Positions 30,251 through 41,200 of a stretch of DNA of 43,173 nt are shown here, piece after piece. Source of the stretch: Gnetum montanum. Lineage: Eukaryota > Streptophyta > Gnetopsida > Gnetales > Gnetaceae. Both the position numbers and the translations under genes were made by a program. The DNA is taken from contig MNCI01009658.1 in the NCBI GenBank assembly GCA_015680685.1, positions 2,138 through 45,310 on the forward strand, written 5' to 3'. Below the pieces are notes generated by a model. It saw only the letters and a program-made list of their open reading frames with translations, was not told the origin of the DNA and made no database searches. Numbering within the stretch: the first letter of the stretch is position 1; every line of letters starts with the position of its first letter.

Positions 30251-30450
30251 GTGAGTTTGGCTTTTACTCAGAGGGTAGCCTCATGTTACTACCATTGAGG
30301 ATTTTGTTAGATTGAGCTTTGTGTTATCGTAATGTCTCAATTATCCTTTATGTCTATCATATTGTATCTAACCTACTTTTGTTTGCATAATAGGTACTTC
30401 TGACGTTGGCGTCGTGCCCTTGTCAGTGGCACCTACTCAGCATTGGGGTG

Positions 30451-30940
30451 AGACTCATGAAATCGTTATTGGGATTACCAAGTATTTTGCTACTAGGCGA
30501 ATCAAGCGATAATACTACTAGGTTACCAAATGATCACATTTAATGCTCAAAATCAATCCTATCCATTCTGCTAAATAAAAGTAATATTAAAGTTCATGTA
30601 AAAGTAAAGTGTAACTAAGAAAGTGGTAACTAGTAAGCTAAGTGAAAACAATAAACATTATGCTAAGTCATTAGTAAAGAAACTAAGTGATGTTGTAATG
30701 ATGAAAAGTAATCTTAATCTTTATTTTCAATCATGAAATGTGTCTAAGTACATTCCACACAAATAAAGAATTTGTCTAAGAAAACAAACTAATAGAATTT
30801 CACTAATTTGGAATGAAAACTATTGCTAGATCATGTGCCTAAGAGTCATATTTATAAGACTACACATGTCTACAATGTTGGGTATCTGACATCATATTTT
30901 ATGCCTCGATATCATAGCCTTGCTAATATTCGATTTACCA
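30451..30940 (-). repeat. 3' LTR of element D (left), missing its last 320 bp
   Basis: It starts (minus) TGGTAAATCG at 30940 beside the polypurine tract. It contains TATAAATATG (about 30860-30850), two AATAAAG sites and the paired motif TTTGGTAACCTAGTAG / CTTGGTAATCCCAATA. It matches the right LTR from GACTCATG at about 30451/41525 to about 30781/41853. The terminal part present at 41201-41524 is absent, replaced by the spliced locus. Confidence 0.75.
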
Positions 30941-30950
30941 TACCCCCAAG
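30941..30950 (-). promoter_or_regulatory. Polypurine tract of element D
   Basis: The minus strand reads CTTGGGGGTA directly before the LTR start TGGTAAATCG. It is the same as GTGGGGGTA at 14806-14814. The adjoining inner block (GAGGATGAGTTTTCAGTTAG on the minus strand) matches elements A and C. Confidence 0.7.
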
Positions 30951-31099
30951 ACTAACTGAAAACTCATCCTCAAGTTAAAACAAAATGAGGATAGAGTTCC
31001 TTACAAAATTGGGAGGTAGATTTACATGACACTGACTACTATATACATGAATCTTAAGTGCCATAGTGGTGTTCAAAAAAATGACACATAACGTAACAA

Positions 31100-33833
31100 C
31101 TTTAACAAAAATAATCTAGTGAAGCTCGATGTAGTTTAGGTAGTTCTTGGTGGTGGCGGCTCTTCCATTGGTTACTTCCCCTTATCATTAGGCTTTTGAA
31201 TTTGTATCGATTAAGGAGCACTTGAAGCTTTTCTTCTTCCATTTTGGGATCATAAACTATCCAAGCTAATGAACCAATGTTTAATGGAATTGGCACATTC
31301 CGTGGACATGGTAACTATGGAAACATTTGATTTGCTTTGACATACCAAGTTGTGAACTGTCTTTTCTTCTCTTTAAACACTTTGTCCTTCTCTCGTAATT
31401 CATGATAATCTATCAATCTTCTAGCCAAATTTGCTGTCACATCCTTCTGCCCTTGGTAGCTAGCCTTCACTTCTTCTAGTTCAAAGTTCGTCACTTGGTG
31501 TTTCTAAAAAGCATCTTTTTGATCTGCAAACTCTTTCTCATATAGTACATACATGGTCGCTACTTGCTCTTCTAGCTCATTTCCTAGCCTCCCTACTATT
31601 AACATGGCCAAGTTAGCATAATAGAAGTTAGCTAACCCCATGTACATTTATAGGTCCTCAATCTATAGGTCTTTATTTTTCACTTCCACTTGGTGGGCAA
31701 GGGCATAACTATCTAGAATGGATTGCCAATTAAGATTTTGTGCTGAAATTGAGTTGATTCTAGCTTTGCCATCTAGATCACTTTTTTGTTTATTTAGCTG
31801 TACCTACCCACCTAATCATGGAAGTTTTCTTTGAGCCCCTCATGTTTCTTTTCCTTTTTTTTCCATGCATTGATTTCAATGGTTGACTTTTGATAGATTA
31901 TGCATACCTTCTTCATTGAGAGGGTTCTATTTTCTCTTATGAGGCAACTCATGTTTTGGTTGACCCTCACTGGTTATTACATTACCTGGTGGATGCTCTC
32001 CTCTAAGATGTTTTTATTGCTTTTTTATAGTGGTCAACCTCATGTTATCAACAACAAGTTGTTTATTTTCCTCCTATACCATGGTAAGTGCCTTAACAAT
32101 TGTTTCCTCCTATACCATGGTAAGTGCCTTAACAAGTTGTTTGTGCTTTAGACATCGAGGCATTCCATATTGCTTTCTCCTTCTTAGTTGAGAACAGTTT
32201 ATTCTACTTGATCAAGCTACTAATCTACTTTGTTCTGAATTGTGCGATCTAGTTAGGCATAATGAATTACATAGGATCTCTTCTTTCAACTTGCAGGGCT
32301 ACCAGCTCTTCTTATAGTTTCAAAATTTTTTCTTCCATGTGCTCCACCCTAGTCTCTACCATGACCAATTTTCCTTTGGTAGAGATGAGCTCAAAATATA
32401 CTGTAGTGACATCACTAAGGATGTTAAAAAATGTTGTCATGACTTTTCTAGTTTACAGTAGTTTATTGAGCACATCCTCATGATCAGCGGGAGTCATCAA
32501 GGTTCTGGTTAACGTCTAAGAATCTCTAGCTCCAGTTAGATACACCAGTGGTATAACAAGTACATTGAAAAACTCTTTGATGTGATCGGTGATCACCTAT
32601 GCTACTCCCATTGCATTACCACTACTATGGCTCCTTCTCTAGTCTCTAGCACCACTTGGAACAATGCAGCATTCACAAAGATCTGCTATGACCATTGTGT
32701 CTTTCCTCCCAATTTTAATGAAATTTGTCCACTTACTAGATTGGTTGAAACTATGGGTTTGATGGCACTGTCAATAATTCTGTAAAGATTGGCCTCATCC
32801 CTTATTCCCTAGTTGATTATTTTTGCAATTTTATGTATATGACTCATTGAAGTTCGATAATATTGTGGTGACGGTAGTGGGACTTGCTATTGTTGTTGTT
32901 GTTCTTGTTGTTGCTCCTATTCTTGTTCTTGTTCTTGTTCTTGCTCTTCACCATGATCTTTCCTTAGTAATGCTGATTTTAGCAACTCAGCATATGAAGC
33001 ATTTTGGGCACTCTTAGGAACGTCATTAGTATATCCCAAGATTCTAGCTTGCTTGCATAGCTTCCTTCCTCTCTTCAAACTACCTTTGGATTCCCATAAA
33101 ATAGAGTTGTGCAAGGTTGGCATTGTATTTGCCCATCAAAATTGCACTTCTTCTAGCTACATAAGTAGATAATCTATTGAGTCCTTTGGTTGGGAATAAG
33201 TGATAGGTGCCAATTTTGAAGTAAATTCTTTCTTCTATAGTTAATTCATTATAGCCCTTAGTTTCTTTGTCATATGCCTATTTTAGCCATAGTTTTGTAG
33301 TTTCAAGATCAAATCGAATGGATATATGTGCTAACCTTGTTCCTTCATTGGGTATATTTAGATCTTCTGCAATTGCCTTGATTGAGAATGAAATAGAGAA
33401 TCCTCCAATCTTGATAGTAGTTTCCTCCTCTTTATTGTATCAAAACTAATAAGTTTGTCCAAAGTACCATTCATCATTCTATGACAATGTTGGCCATAGC
33501 AATGATGCTCGAATTTGTGTCCTTACCACTATAGGAACAAATTCAATGAACAAGCCAAGGTTCATCTCCAAAATGACTATTATTAGGATGGATCTTTCTT
33601 GGATGGCGTGGAGACAGTCCTATGATAATGTGAGGCATTGTTTTCGCACTTGTAGTTCCTCTGCCTCTCCTTGGGTTGATTGTCTTGTAGCAAGAGTCTC
33701 TTGATGAATGCTGAATGATTAGGCTTCCTGCTCCTCATGTTCTAGTTCTTGTCCTCTACCTTGGCTTCTTAGTCATTTTCTTACTCCTTATGAAGGCCCT
33801 CCTTGCACTCCTCTCCTTGGGGCCATCTGCAAA
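31100..33833 (-). pseudogene. ORF2 (env-position ORF) of element D, degenerate
   Basis: The start reads ATGGCCCCAAGGAGAGG (MAPRRGVQGGPS) directly after TTTGCAG, a splice-acceptor-like end. Shared blocks with element C ORF2: NDEWYFGQTY (C has a GEWYM.ETY stretch), RIYFKIGTYHL (C has CIYFKIATYHL) and, later, a VLNKLL / ELISTKGKLVMVE stretch (C has LLDQLV / ELLEAKGKSIILE). A microsatellite near 32889-32948 inserts an acidic/Gln-Asn repeat. Stops and frameshifts are many. The helical C-terminal half suggests coiled coil. No membrane anchor is clear, so the env-like label rests on position only. Confidence 0.6.
32889..32948. repeat. Imperfect TTG/TTC microsatellite
   Basis: Runs of TTG (32889-32901) and hexamer TTGTTC (about 32920-32945) occur within element D ORF2. 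On the minus strand they encode Asn/Gln and Glu-Gln repeats. It probably arose by slippage after insertion, since the element C copy lacks it. Confidence 0.8.
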
Positions 33834-34193
33834 CAATCAAGGATTAAAATTACTAAGGTGCTCTCATATACTGTGAACAATTCCATACCTTAGTCATACC
33901 CTTAGTTTCATTAAGTTCTTAGATTATTAGCATTGCAAAATTAGGAAAGTTTTTGCAAAAAGTTATCCCATAGGTGTTAATCTCTTTATAACCCTTCATA
34001 GTTATCTAATTTGTTCTTATATAGGGTTCATAATTATGGTAATGGTTCCCTAGGATCATTGTTTGAGTGTTTTGACATTAACATGATTAATTTTTCATTG
34101 AAAATTTCAACTGTTACTTTATACTTACCCTTAAAATTCCTTCTAGGTGTTAGAATTTTTTGAAAAATTGACTCAAATTTTCCTCACTAGCAA

Positions 34194-34227
34194 CCCCCCT
34201 CTCCCCCCTCCCCACCACCCCCCACCC
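34194..34227 (-). other. G-rich stretch with G-quadruplex potential (sense strand of element D)
   Basis: The minus strand carries five or more runs of three or more G within 34 bases, e.g. GGGTGGGGGGTGGTGGGG. It lies between the TATA-like block and the ORF2 start, so it would sit in the 5' leader (or intron) of an ORF2 transcript. Elements C and the 20.1-kb copy have no such stretch at this place. Confidence 0.65.
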
Positions 34228-34406
34228 AATGACTAAGTTGAGAACTCTGGGATCAAATAAGTTCAAAAAGCACAAAAATTAGAGTGATATCAATCAAGTT
34301 ATGGCTTAGGAAAGCTAGAAGGCTAGAGCTCAGATCAGAGAAGAAAATTCGAAAAAATCTTCCTTGGCTCAAATGAAAAATGGTACAAATTTTTCCAAGT
34401 GTCTGC

Positions 34407-34513
34407 ATATATATATATATATATATAGGTTTTGTGGGATCTAATATTAGGGACCCAACATCAAGGATTTGATATCATTGCAGACCTAATATTGGTGACC
34501 TGATATCAAAGCC
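34407..34513 (-). promoter_or_regulatory. U3-like motif block with TATA run, inside element D
   Basis: On the minus strand GATATCAGGTCACCAATATT (about 34505-34486) and GATATCAAATCCTTGATG (about 34479-34462) are followed by GTTGGGTCCCTAATATTAG and then CCTATATATA at the (AT)n run 34427-34407. GATGTTGGGT plus AATATTAG-type words also occur in the U3 of the LTRs at 22310-22340 and 41895-41948. It may be an internal promoter for ORF2 or a remnant of an older LTR. Confidence 0.45.
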
Positions 34514-35734
34514 CTAGAAATTTCACTTTTCATGAGGGTTTGATAATAAAAATTAACTCTTTTGAATGTTTGAAAGGTTTTAAGGTTACTCTAAGGGTTT
34601 GGATGATGAAAATATGCTTATGTTTTTGTCAAAAATTCATCATTGGAAGTTCATAAAGAAGGAATCTTGGGCTACGAAAGTTCATAAGTTGGGTAAGAAG
34701 GGTAATGAATTCATATTTTTAGAATGGATAGTGTAAATGATATGGGAAGTATTTATTAATGTTTGCAGGGTTCAAGATGATGTGGAATCGCTTGGCAGGT
34801 ATAAGATACAACAATTATACAAGTGGATCCTCTGCAAAGTAGGCTCCAGCCCTTAATGTCCTTGTATAACCACGCCTAGAAATGTCCTTAGGCACTTAAG
34901 GAGTTGAATGTAATGCATACCTGTTTAGCAAAACACACATGTTAGTACCACCAAATTGGAAAACTAACTTTATGTTACACAAAACCACAAGTTATGACTA
35001 TTCAAACAATGAGATGAGATAGACTTAGAAGGATTGCAGAATTCAATGTGACATGTATTACCATAGGCACAATGAATTCTTTTGTTTTATTAATGGTTAA
35101 AGTAATCACTAGCCTTTCTGTCTAAGATTCAAACTAAGTCCAGACCACATTTCATTCACATCGCATTGTTTCATCTTTTAGAATTACAATCGTAAGACTA
35201 TCAATGTTGCATTAGTATTATCACTTGGCATATTTTCCAAGGGAGGAGCTTTATTTATGGCACTTTATTTTATTTTTAGACTTCTGAGAAGCTGCCTACC
35301 TTAAGGCATAGGTAACATGTCTTTCCAGTAGAACCCCTAGAAATTTATTATGTGCCCTTTTATTTTTATTTGTGTTAACCTTTTAAGGCAGCACTTATTT
35401 TACTCATACTCCCATTTTTCATTAGATCTACAAGGATATAATACAAGCTAGCAACATGATAGAACTCACAATAGTAATTCCCTTGATGTCATACCCTTTT
35501 CATTCCCACATGGTTCTTCACTCTTTGGTCTAGGCATAAGGATCACAAGTTTATTCTTAGTTGTATGATGAAAAAGAATATTGTTATGGCCATGGTAATA
35601 ACCTCTTATTAATGGAATAGATGGATAGATGATGTGGGATCACTATCCAAATAATCAATCCTTAATGACTTGATAACATAGAGAAATTTTCACATTATTG
35701 GACTACATCTTGCCTTTATTTGTAATGTGTCTTA
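34514..35734 (-). other. Non-coding spacer of element D with conserved block
   Basis: It is homologous to 20134-20800 (inverted) over about 650 bases, including CCTAAGGACATTTCTAGGCG and GAGGATCCACTTGTATAATT (about 34838-34819). There is no coding content. Conservation of this non-coding block between separate insertions is higher than expected for the much more broken coding parts, but rates were not measured. Confidence 0.55.
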
Positions 35735-36026
35735 TTAGTAATCAAAATTATTTACAAAGGGTTTGAAAACAAGTATAAAAGAAATGAATGAGATAGTAAA
35801 AATTGTGAAAAAGTATAAAGAACAAAAAATGTTAAAAGGATGAAAAATGTTAAACAATTGAAAAATGTGAAAGAATCTTAAAGTTTTTAAGAAATGAAAA
35901 GGTGAAAGAACAGGAAAAATTGTATCAAAGAATGTGAAAGAGTAAAAAGAACAATAAAACAACAAAAAATAGGAAAACACTTATTAATTCCATAATCAGG
36001 ATAAGGCATCTTCCCCACAATTAAAC
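35735..36026 (-). other. Purine block and T-rich tract (element D)
   Basis: The minus strand reads TTTAATTGTGGGGAAGATGC (36025-36006), then a tract of about 240 bases rich in T (A on the plus strand). It is the same pair as at 3148-3370 and 9673-9930. The hydrophobic frame 35980-35735 is an artefact of the T-rich composition. Confidence 0.6.
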
Positions 36027-36122
36027 TCATGGGTGAGTGTTTGAAAAATGCTCCCTAGATCTCTTGGATCATACACTCTAGGCAATTCACTTATCCCATG
36101 TAATTTTGATGGTAGTGGAGTT

Positions 36123-36780
36123 TTAATTGTCTAAGTCCTTGTTCTCTTTTCCTTTTGGTGTATGATTATGAGTTATTAATTTCGTTGTTGGATTCTTAGT
36201 TGGAGTCATTTTCTTAGATTGGAATTTTGTAAGTGGTGCAAATGTTTCCATGCATGTTTTAGATAATTTTTGATTCTTGGTTAGTGACCATAGGGTATCT
36301 TTTGGTTGTCTTCTGGTTTTGTGGCTCTTGCTCTTTCTTTTGCACATGTTTGTTTTTCACTATTGTAGTAACTATGTTAACATTCTGAAGTGTCAATCCA
36401 CTATTGCACCCTTTACTTTCAACAGTAATGCATAGAATCCATTGCGTATATATGACTCCGTGCATGTCTTCTTTAGAGATATCAATAGATCGATCCCTGA
36501 TACTTAGCTTAGCATTAATTGTGCTAAGCCATGCTCTCCCAATAATAATTGGGAATTCCTTATCAACATCCTTCACATCGATTAGTAGAAAGTCTACTGG
36601 ATAAGACCACCTATTGACAATGGTCACTACAACATCTATCTATCCTAAAGGAATGGCAACAAACTGATCTACAAGCTCTAACCTCATGTTACACTCTTTT
36701 AATGATGGGAGGTTCCATGCTTGATATGTTTCATAAGAGATCACATGAGTCTAATAGAGCCTTGCAATGTAGGTTTTTAG
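36123..36780 (-). pseudogene. Retropepsin-like protease of element D
   Basis: The open frame 36627-36259 covers NRWSYPVDFLLIDVKDVDKE, PIIIGRAWLSTINA and a following Lys/Glu-rich tail that parallels element B. The active-site region lies just upstream (about 36765-36735): CTATTAGACTCATGTGATC retains ALLDS, but a small deletion shifts the frame directly after the Asp-Ser. The enzyme cannot be made intact. Confidence 0.75.
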
Positions 36781-37399
36781 CTACTCATAAATGAATCAAA
36801 GGAATTTCTGGATCATTTCTCCTCATAGAAAGTGGTCTTGCCTTAATCCAATCTATGACAATTTCCATGAACATGATAGTTTTTATGTTTTGATTAGATA
36901 ATGACAGAAGCTTGTTGGTTGTAATAGAATCTATGGTAGAAGAAGTTGATCTTGATGAAGCTTTAATTCTACCAGCCTTTTCAAGAATTTTCCTAAACAA
37001 AGGACATTTCTTCATTTGGCCTTTAGTGTTGTTGGTAGGATTTTCTATCTAAATGTTCACTATCTATGTAGCTTTCTTTTGCTACAATTGTAATGACAAT
37101 TCCCCTTGCATCATGGATGGTGGCACTAGTGGTAAAGAGTTAGAAGAGGGATTTGATAAATTATGTGCTTGTGGATGCATGTATGAGTTTGAGTTGGTCC
37201 TTGGTGGTGTCAGTTTGTGGTATTTTCATGGATAATATTGTGGAGTCTGAATAGTTGTGTTTGTTGGTGAGATAGGATGTTGAACGTAATAGCCATAAAG
37301 ATTTGGTTGCCTATATGGATATTGTTGCCTTGGTAGTGGCATTACCCATGTATGCGGTTGTTGCCATTGATGCTGGTATTGCTCTTGTGGTTGAGGGTA

Positions 37400-37959
37400 G
37401 GCTTTGCTTAGGTAATAGCTTGGCTAGAAAGGTTTTTTGATATTACCTTGAGGATAAGGAAGTCTTCTAGGCTCCTACTTTTTAACAATGCTCAAATTAA
37501 GTGCATATACCCCCAGATTCTTGCAAGTGGGCCATAATAGGACAACATCCCTTAGGATGTTCATATTGGCACACCTTGCATCATTCCTCTTCCTCTAAAC
37601 TGGAGTTAGTGTACCCTTTAATAGTAGCAATGTTTCCTTTTTTCTTATAACTTTATCATTCATAATCTTTTTTCTTCTTCTTTTCCTTACCCCTATTGAG
37701 TTCTTGTTCAATATTTTCCTCAATTTTTAGGGCTATTGCACATTTCTCATCCATTGAACCCTAGACTTTCTCTACCTTAACTACTATATCATTGACTAAT
37801 TTTGAATAAATAGAGTCTTTTGCTGAATGCTCTAATCCAAGATTTCCTCCTCTTGTGGATCACAAATTCATGCATTTCTCTTTTGGATTGATGTATCTCT
37901 ATTGTCCTTTTTAGTTTATTCCCTCTTTTGTAGTGAGACACCACCAAATTCAAGCTCTC
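37400..37959 (-). pseudogene. gag C-terminal part with zinc knuckle (element D)
   Basis: A Lys/Arg-rich segment (37974-37789 open) leads to the knuckle at 37580-37542, CKVCQYEHPKGCC, with C-X2-C-X3-H-X3-C spacing as in element C. Downstream (about 37440-37100) is a Gln/Pro/Tyr-rich linker (QPQEQYQHQWQQP). It is separated from the N-terminal gag by the insertion at 37960-39529. Confidence 0.7.
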
Positions 37960-39529
37960 GGGTCTCAACTGCAAATTTGGCTAAGTGTCAAAACTTGGTA
38001 AAATTTTTCTAAGTGTCGAGACTACACTCCCCACTACTGGAACTACACTCTAGAGCATAGTTAGTGTAGTTGGCATAGATAGTCCAGATTTGCAAAATTT
38101 TTCAAGTGTCAAAACTTGGAAAATTTCTTCTAAGTGTTCTGGCTACACTCACCCTATTGAGACTATGCTCCAGAGTGTAGTCAGCGTAGTCAACCTTGGA
38201 ATGATCAATTTTGCAAAATTGCCTAAGTGTCAAGATAGAGGCTACTGAGCATGGTTGGGATGGAAAAAATAGTTTGGCACATTTTCTAACTCCCAAACCT
38301 ATGCTTCCTACTATGCTCTAGAGCATGGTTAGCGTAGTCTACATGGGCATGTCATCTTTGCTAGATTTTTCCAAGTGTTAGGGCTACACTCTCACCTTTG
38401 AGACTATGCTCTAGAGCATAGCTAGCATAGCTTGCGCCGAGCATCATTTTCTGGCAAGATTTGCCTAACTCCTCGAGCTATGCTCTAGAGCATAGTCAAC
38501 GTAGTCATGTAGAACTACCTCCAAAAGCCTCCAAAACTTAGCACTGATCAGCATCTTATCTCCAACATCCCTTTGGCATGCAAGACTAGCATGTTTTGTC
38601 TCTTTTTCACCCCCATTGGCCCCAAAATTATACCTATGCTCAACACCACTCGAGAGAGTGGGCAGCGTAGTCCTAGAGTGTAGTCTCCAAACTACACTAT
38701 TTTGCATTGTTTTTAGGTACATTTCAGTCTATTTGACACTCACATATGCAATCTTGGTAGTATAGTCATAGTTTGGAACTCTCACAGGGTCCATTTGAGC
38801 ACACCAACAGAACACCATTTACTTCCATGGGAGTGTAGTTGGGGCTAGTGTAGTCCTAGTTAGCCCTCTACCACGTGGCACCCAATCCATGATTCACGCT
38901 AACCCTAAGCTTATAAATATCCCTATGCTTCATGTTTTAGGGGTTAGCATTTTCATTCAGCAGTTGGCATTTTGGCATTGGCACTCTTGCAACTAAGCAC
39001 CCTTAGAATCTTGACAAACTTTAGGACATTGTAGCATTGTTACATATCGCCCAACACATGGTACACCACAACAGCCAACTCAACAAGCTTAGACTTCATG
39101 GCAATGTCATTTTTTCATAGCCAGATACCCTAAGACTATGATTATGCTCACCTACTGCACTTGTTGTACATAGCGTACCTCCTAAACTTTTCTCTATAGT
39201 TAACTATGCTCCCCCATTTGGAACAATGCCATTCTCTCTCTTGCTCACATTATGTGCATTTTCTCTAGAATTTTAGCATTTTATTCACATTTTTTTACTA
39301 TTTAACCAAGTTTTGACATGTTTGCAACCTCATTTCCATGTCTAAAACCTCTACTATGCTCACACCCATAAATACCATGGACATCACAAAAACAGTGTTT
39401 CCTTTGACACCTATTTTTTCGTAACACCCGTAAGTCCCAATTTGATCGACAAGACTGTTCTAGGCATGCCACCTCCATTTCCAATAGGCCCTTGTGTAGA
39501 AGTCAAGTCAAGATTGTGTGACTGTGGAC
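37960..39529 (+). mobile_element. 1.57-kb insertion in element D gag, class undetermined (solo LTR possible)
   Basis: Gag of element C is continuous where D is split, and CTCTC stands on both sides (37955-37959 and 39530-39534), a possible 5-base target duplication. The insert has a palindrome array (38044-38663), then TTATAAATATCCC at about 38911-38923 and no coding frame. An array upstream of a plus-strand TATA would suit the U3 of a solo LTR, but the ends (GGGTCTC...GTGGAC) are not TG...CA, and no inverted termini are clear. Confidence 0.5.
38044..38663. repeat. Array of palindromes around CTATGCTCTAGAGCATAG
   Basis: Copies lie at 38044-38061, 38163-38180, 38311-38328, 38404-38421 (perfect) and 38478-38495 (perfect), with a diverged copy near 38648-38663. 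Each is followed by a decamer like TCAGCGTAGT. Spacing varies (119, 148, 93, 74 bases). Intervening text repeats AAGTGTCAAAACTTGG and GCAAAATT-type words, so the full unit is about 75-150 bases. It lies 250-870 bases upstream of the TATA-like box. Confidence 0.8.
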
Positions 39530-41063
39530 CTCTCAGAGTCTCATTCTAGCCTCTAACATTTTTGGTTATTAGTAGGTCACCTTCCTCTTTTCCCACTTGC
39601 TCAATTAGTCTTTGAATGCAATGGGCAGTCATTTTTGATAATCTTCCTTGGGTGTAAACCCCAAGGATTTTTCTAGTTTTGCTCCATAACCCATCTACAA
39701 TGTGCATGAGTTATTTCTTTGATGAAAATTTGTGGCCTAGGCACTTATGTAATTGTGAATAGTATATACCCATTGTCACATCAAGGGTCTCATAAGTCCC
39801 TTGCTTCCATCCCTAGATTTTTTTTCTTAAATTTGACACCCATGAATAAGTCTGATACTTGTTGTTAAAGATTTTGAGCATGATACTCAAGCACCTCATG
39901 GATTCAGGTTCTAGTGACCTCTACCAGATTTTCGCTTCCATCACAAGTGTTCTTAGAAATAGCTTCAAATTTTTCCAAACACTCTCTATGTTTTGGAGGG
40001 CATATGCATCGTGGAAAGCTTGAAGGTGATGTTGTGGATCAGTGTTGTAGCTACCTTCAAATATTGGCATGTTGGTCATGTTTAGCCATTTGATTTGACT
40101 ATCACCCATGTGCCTAGTTAGTATGTAGACAACTTCCTAGATGTTTATCATGCTTCAGGTTGCCATAAGGGTCTCATCATCATGGTCAAGTTTTTATGCT
40201 CTATTATAGTAGTGACCCCTTTTGTGCTCATATCTTTCTTGATCTTCTCTTTGCTCTCTTTGTCTCATTCATTCATGTTCTTCATCTTCTGTATCAAAGT
40301 GCTATGAATATCAATCATGATGGCCATGAGTCCTCCTTTCTTTCCTATCATAGTACTGATACTTGTATCATCTCTTTTCATAGTCCTCCAATGATCATGA
40401 TAAGGCAAATGAGGTAGTAGGAGAATGGTGTTGGCTTCTTCTCCTTTCATGACTCTTGTATGCTTCTCTATAGGATTTAGCAAGAATCCTTAGCCTTGAG
40501 TTCCACTTATACCTTAAGTCAGTAGCCTCCCCCTTTACTAGAGTGGAATAAAGTTATGCTTTGATAGGTTCCTCAAGTCTAATGATAGGCATTTTTTAAG
40601 GCTCTTCATGGTTTTGGTGGAGGTGTTCTAAAATTAATGCATCAACATCAAGCTCTTCCAAGACAATAGAAGTATTGGCCTGCTTCCCTTCATTGTGTAC
40701 ATGTTTAATTTCCATTGTAGCATCTCTCCTCATCTACTCCTTTGTGGATTCATAGGGTCTTGTCATGTGCTAAGTCACATGATACCCTTCTTGGATCTAG
40801 TCCAAATGCAGTCCCCTTAAAGCAATTTGGATCATATTAAGCATTGCACGTTCTGGAGGTAGGAATATGTTGTCTTGCATGTCTCTTCACCTCATTTGAT
40901 TGTCCTGACGAAAGATGAAAGTGAAGTCTAGATGGTAAGGATCAATGTGAGTGTAAGTGATTCTTGTCTGCATTGGCATCCCCCATTCTTCTTCATCAAT
41001 GATTCTATCACTGATTCTTTTTATTTCCTTGGAAGGTGATGGTTGATCTTTATTTGAAGCCAT
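39530..41063 (-). pseudogene. gag N-terminal and capsid-like part of element D
   Basis: Start ATG at 41063-41061 gives MASNKDQPSPSKEIKRISDR, about 120 bases after the primer site. An acidic region and a region rich in His/Arg/Tyr follow. The capsid-like piece 40109-39921 has NMPIFEGSYNTDPQHHLQAF followed by HDAYALQ. It matches element C (about 4500-4600) and the general Athila gag pattern of a Phe-x-Gly then His-Leu-x-x-Phe. A stop occurs about every 40-60 codons. Further gag continues at 37959. Confidence 0.7.
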
Positions 41064-41181
41064 ATTTTATATTTTTACACGTTATGTGTTAAGTGTGCTT
41101 TTCTTATGGTTATAAGGTCTGACTTTGTGTTTCAAATACAATGAACTTTGGAAAATCAATTACTAAGCATACATTGATATG

Positions 41182-41199
41182 TCCCCAACAACGATGCCA
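41182..41199 (-). promoter_or_regulatory. Primer binding site of element D, tRNA-Asp type
   Basis: The minus strand reads TGGCATCGTTGTTGGGGA, one base after the LTR end CTCATCA. The known Athila/Tat-type site complementary to tRNA-Asp is TGGCGCCGTTGCCGGGGA; differences are G-to-A or C-to-T transitions, as expected from decay of methylated cytosines. Confidence 0.75.
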
Positions 41200-41200
41200 A

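Larger units (their letters stand above)
27334..30450 (+). pseudogene. Spliced gene-like locus of unknown function, cut by an LTR
   Basis: At least six candidate exons with standard sites can be read. Exon 1 is 27334-27452 (MAPKIKGKHVKLVKI), with donor GTAAGT at 27453. A Cys/His-rich segment ends at donor 28439. Then come a segment from acceptor 28525 to about 28852, an exon from acceptor 28907 to donor 29944, exon 30044-30250 and exon 30394 to the LTR. Codon phase is kept across the 28438/28526, 29943/30044 and 30250/30394 joins, which is unlikely by chance. Premature stops (for example in exon 1 and at 28290, 29616 and 29754) and two frameshifts make it a pseudogene. The last exon runs into the element D LTR at about 30450. 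I do not recognise the product. It could be a host gene relic or a multi-exon ORF carried by a transposable element. Confidence 0.6.

Noticed and set aside
34407-34427. AT run as an independent microsatellite finding
   Set aside because: Simple (AT)n runs are common; it is noted only because it occupies the TATA position of a U3-like block.
35735-35980. Minus-strand 81-codon hydrophobic frame
   Set aside because: Same T-rich tract in element D; compositional artefact.
38044-38663. CRISPR-like array
   Set aside because: The repeats are palindromes with variable spacing and diverged copies, in plant-type DNA, with no cas genes.
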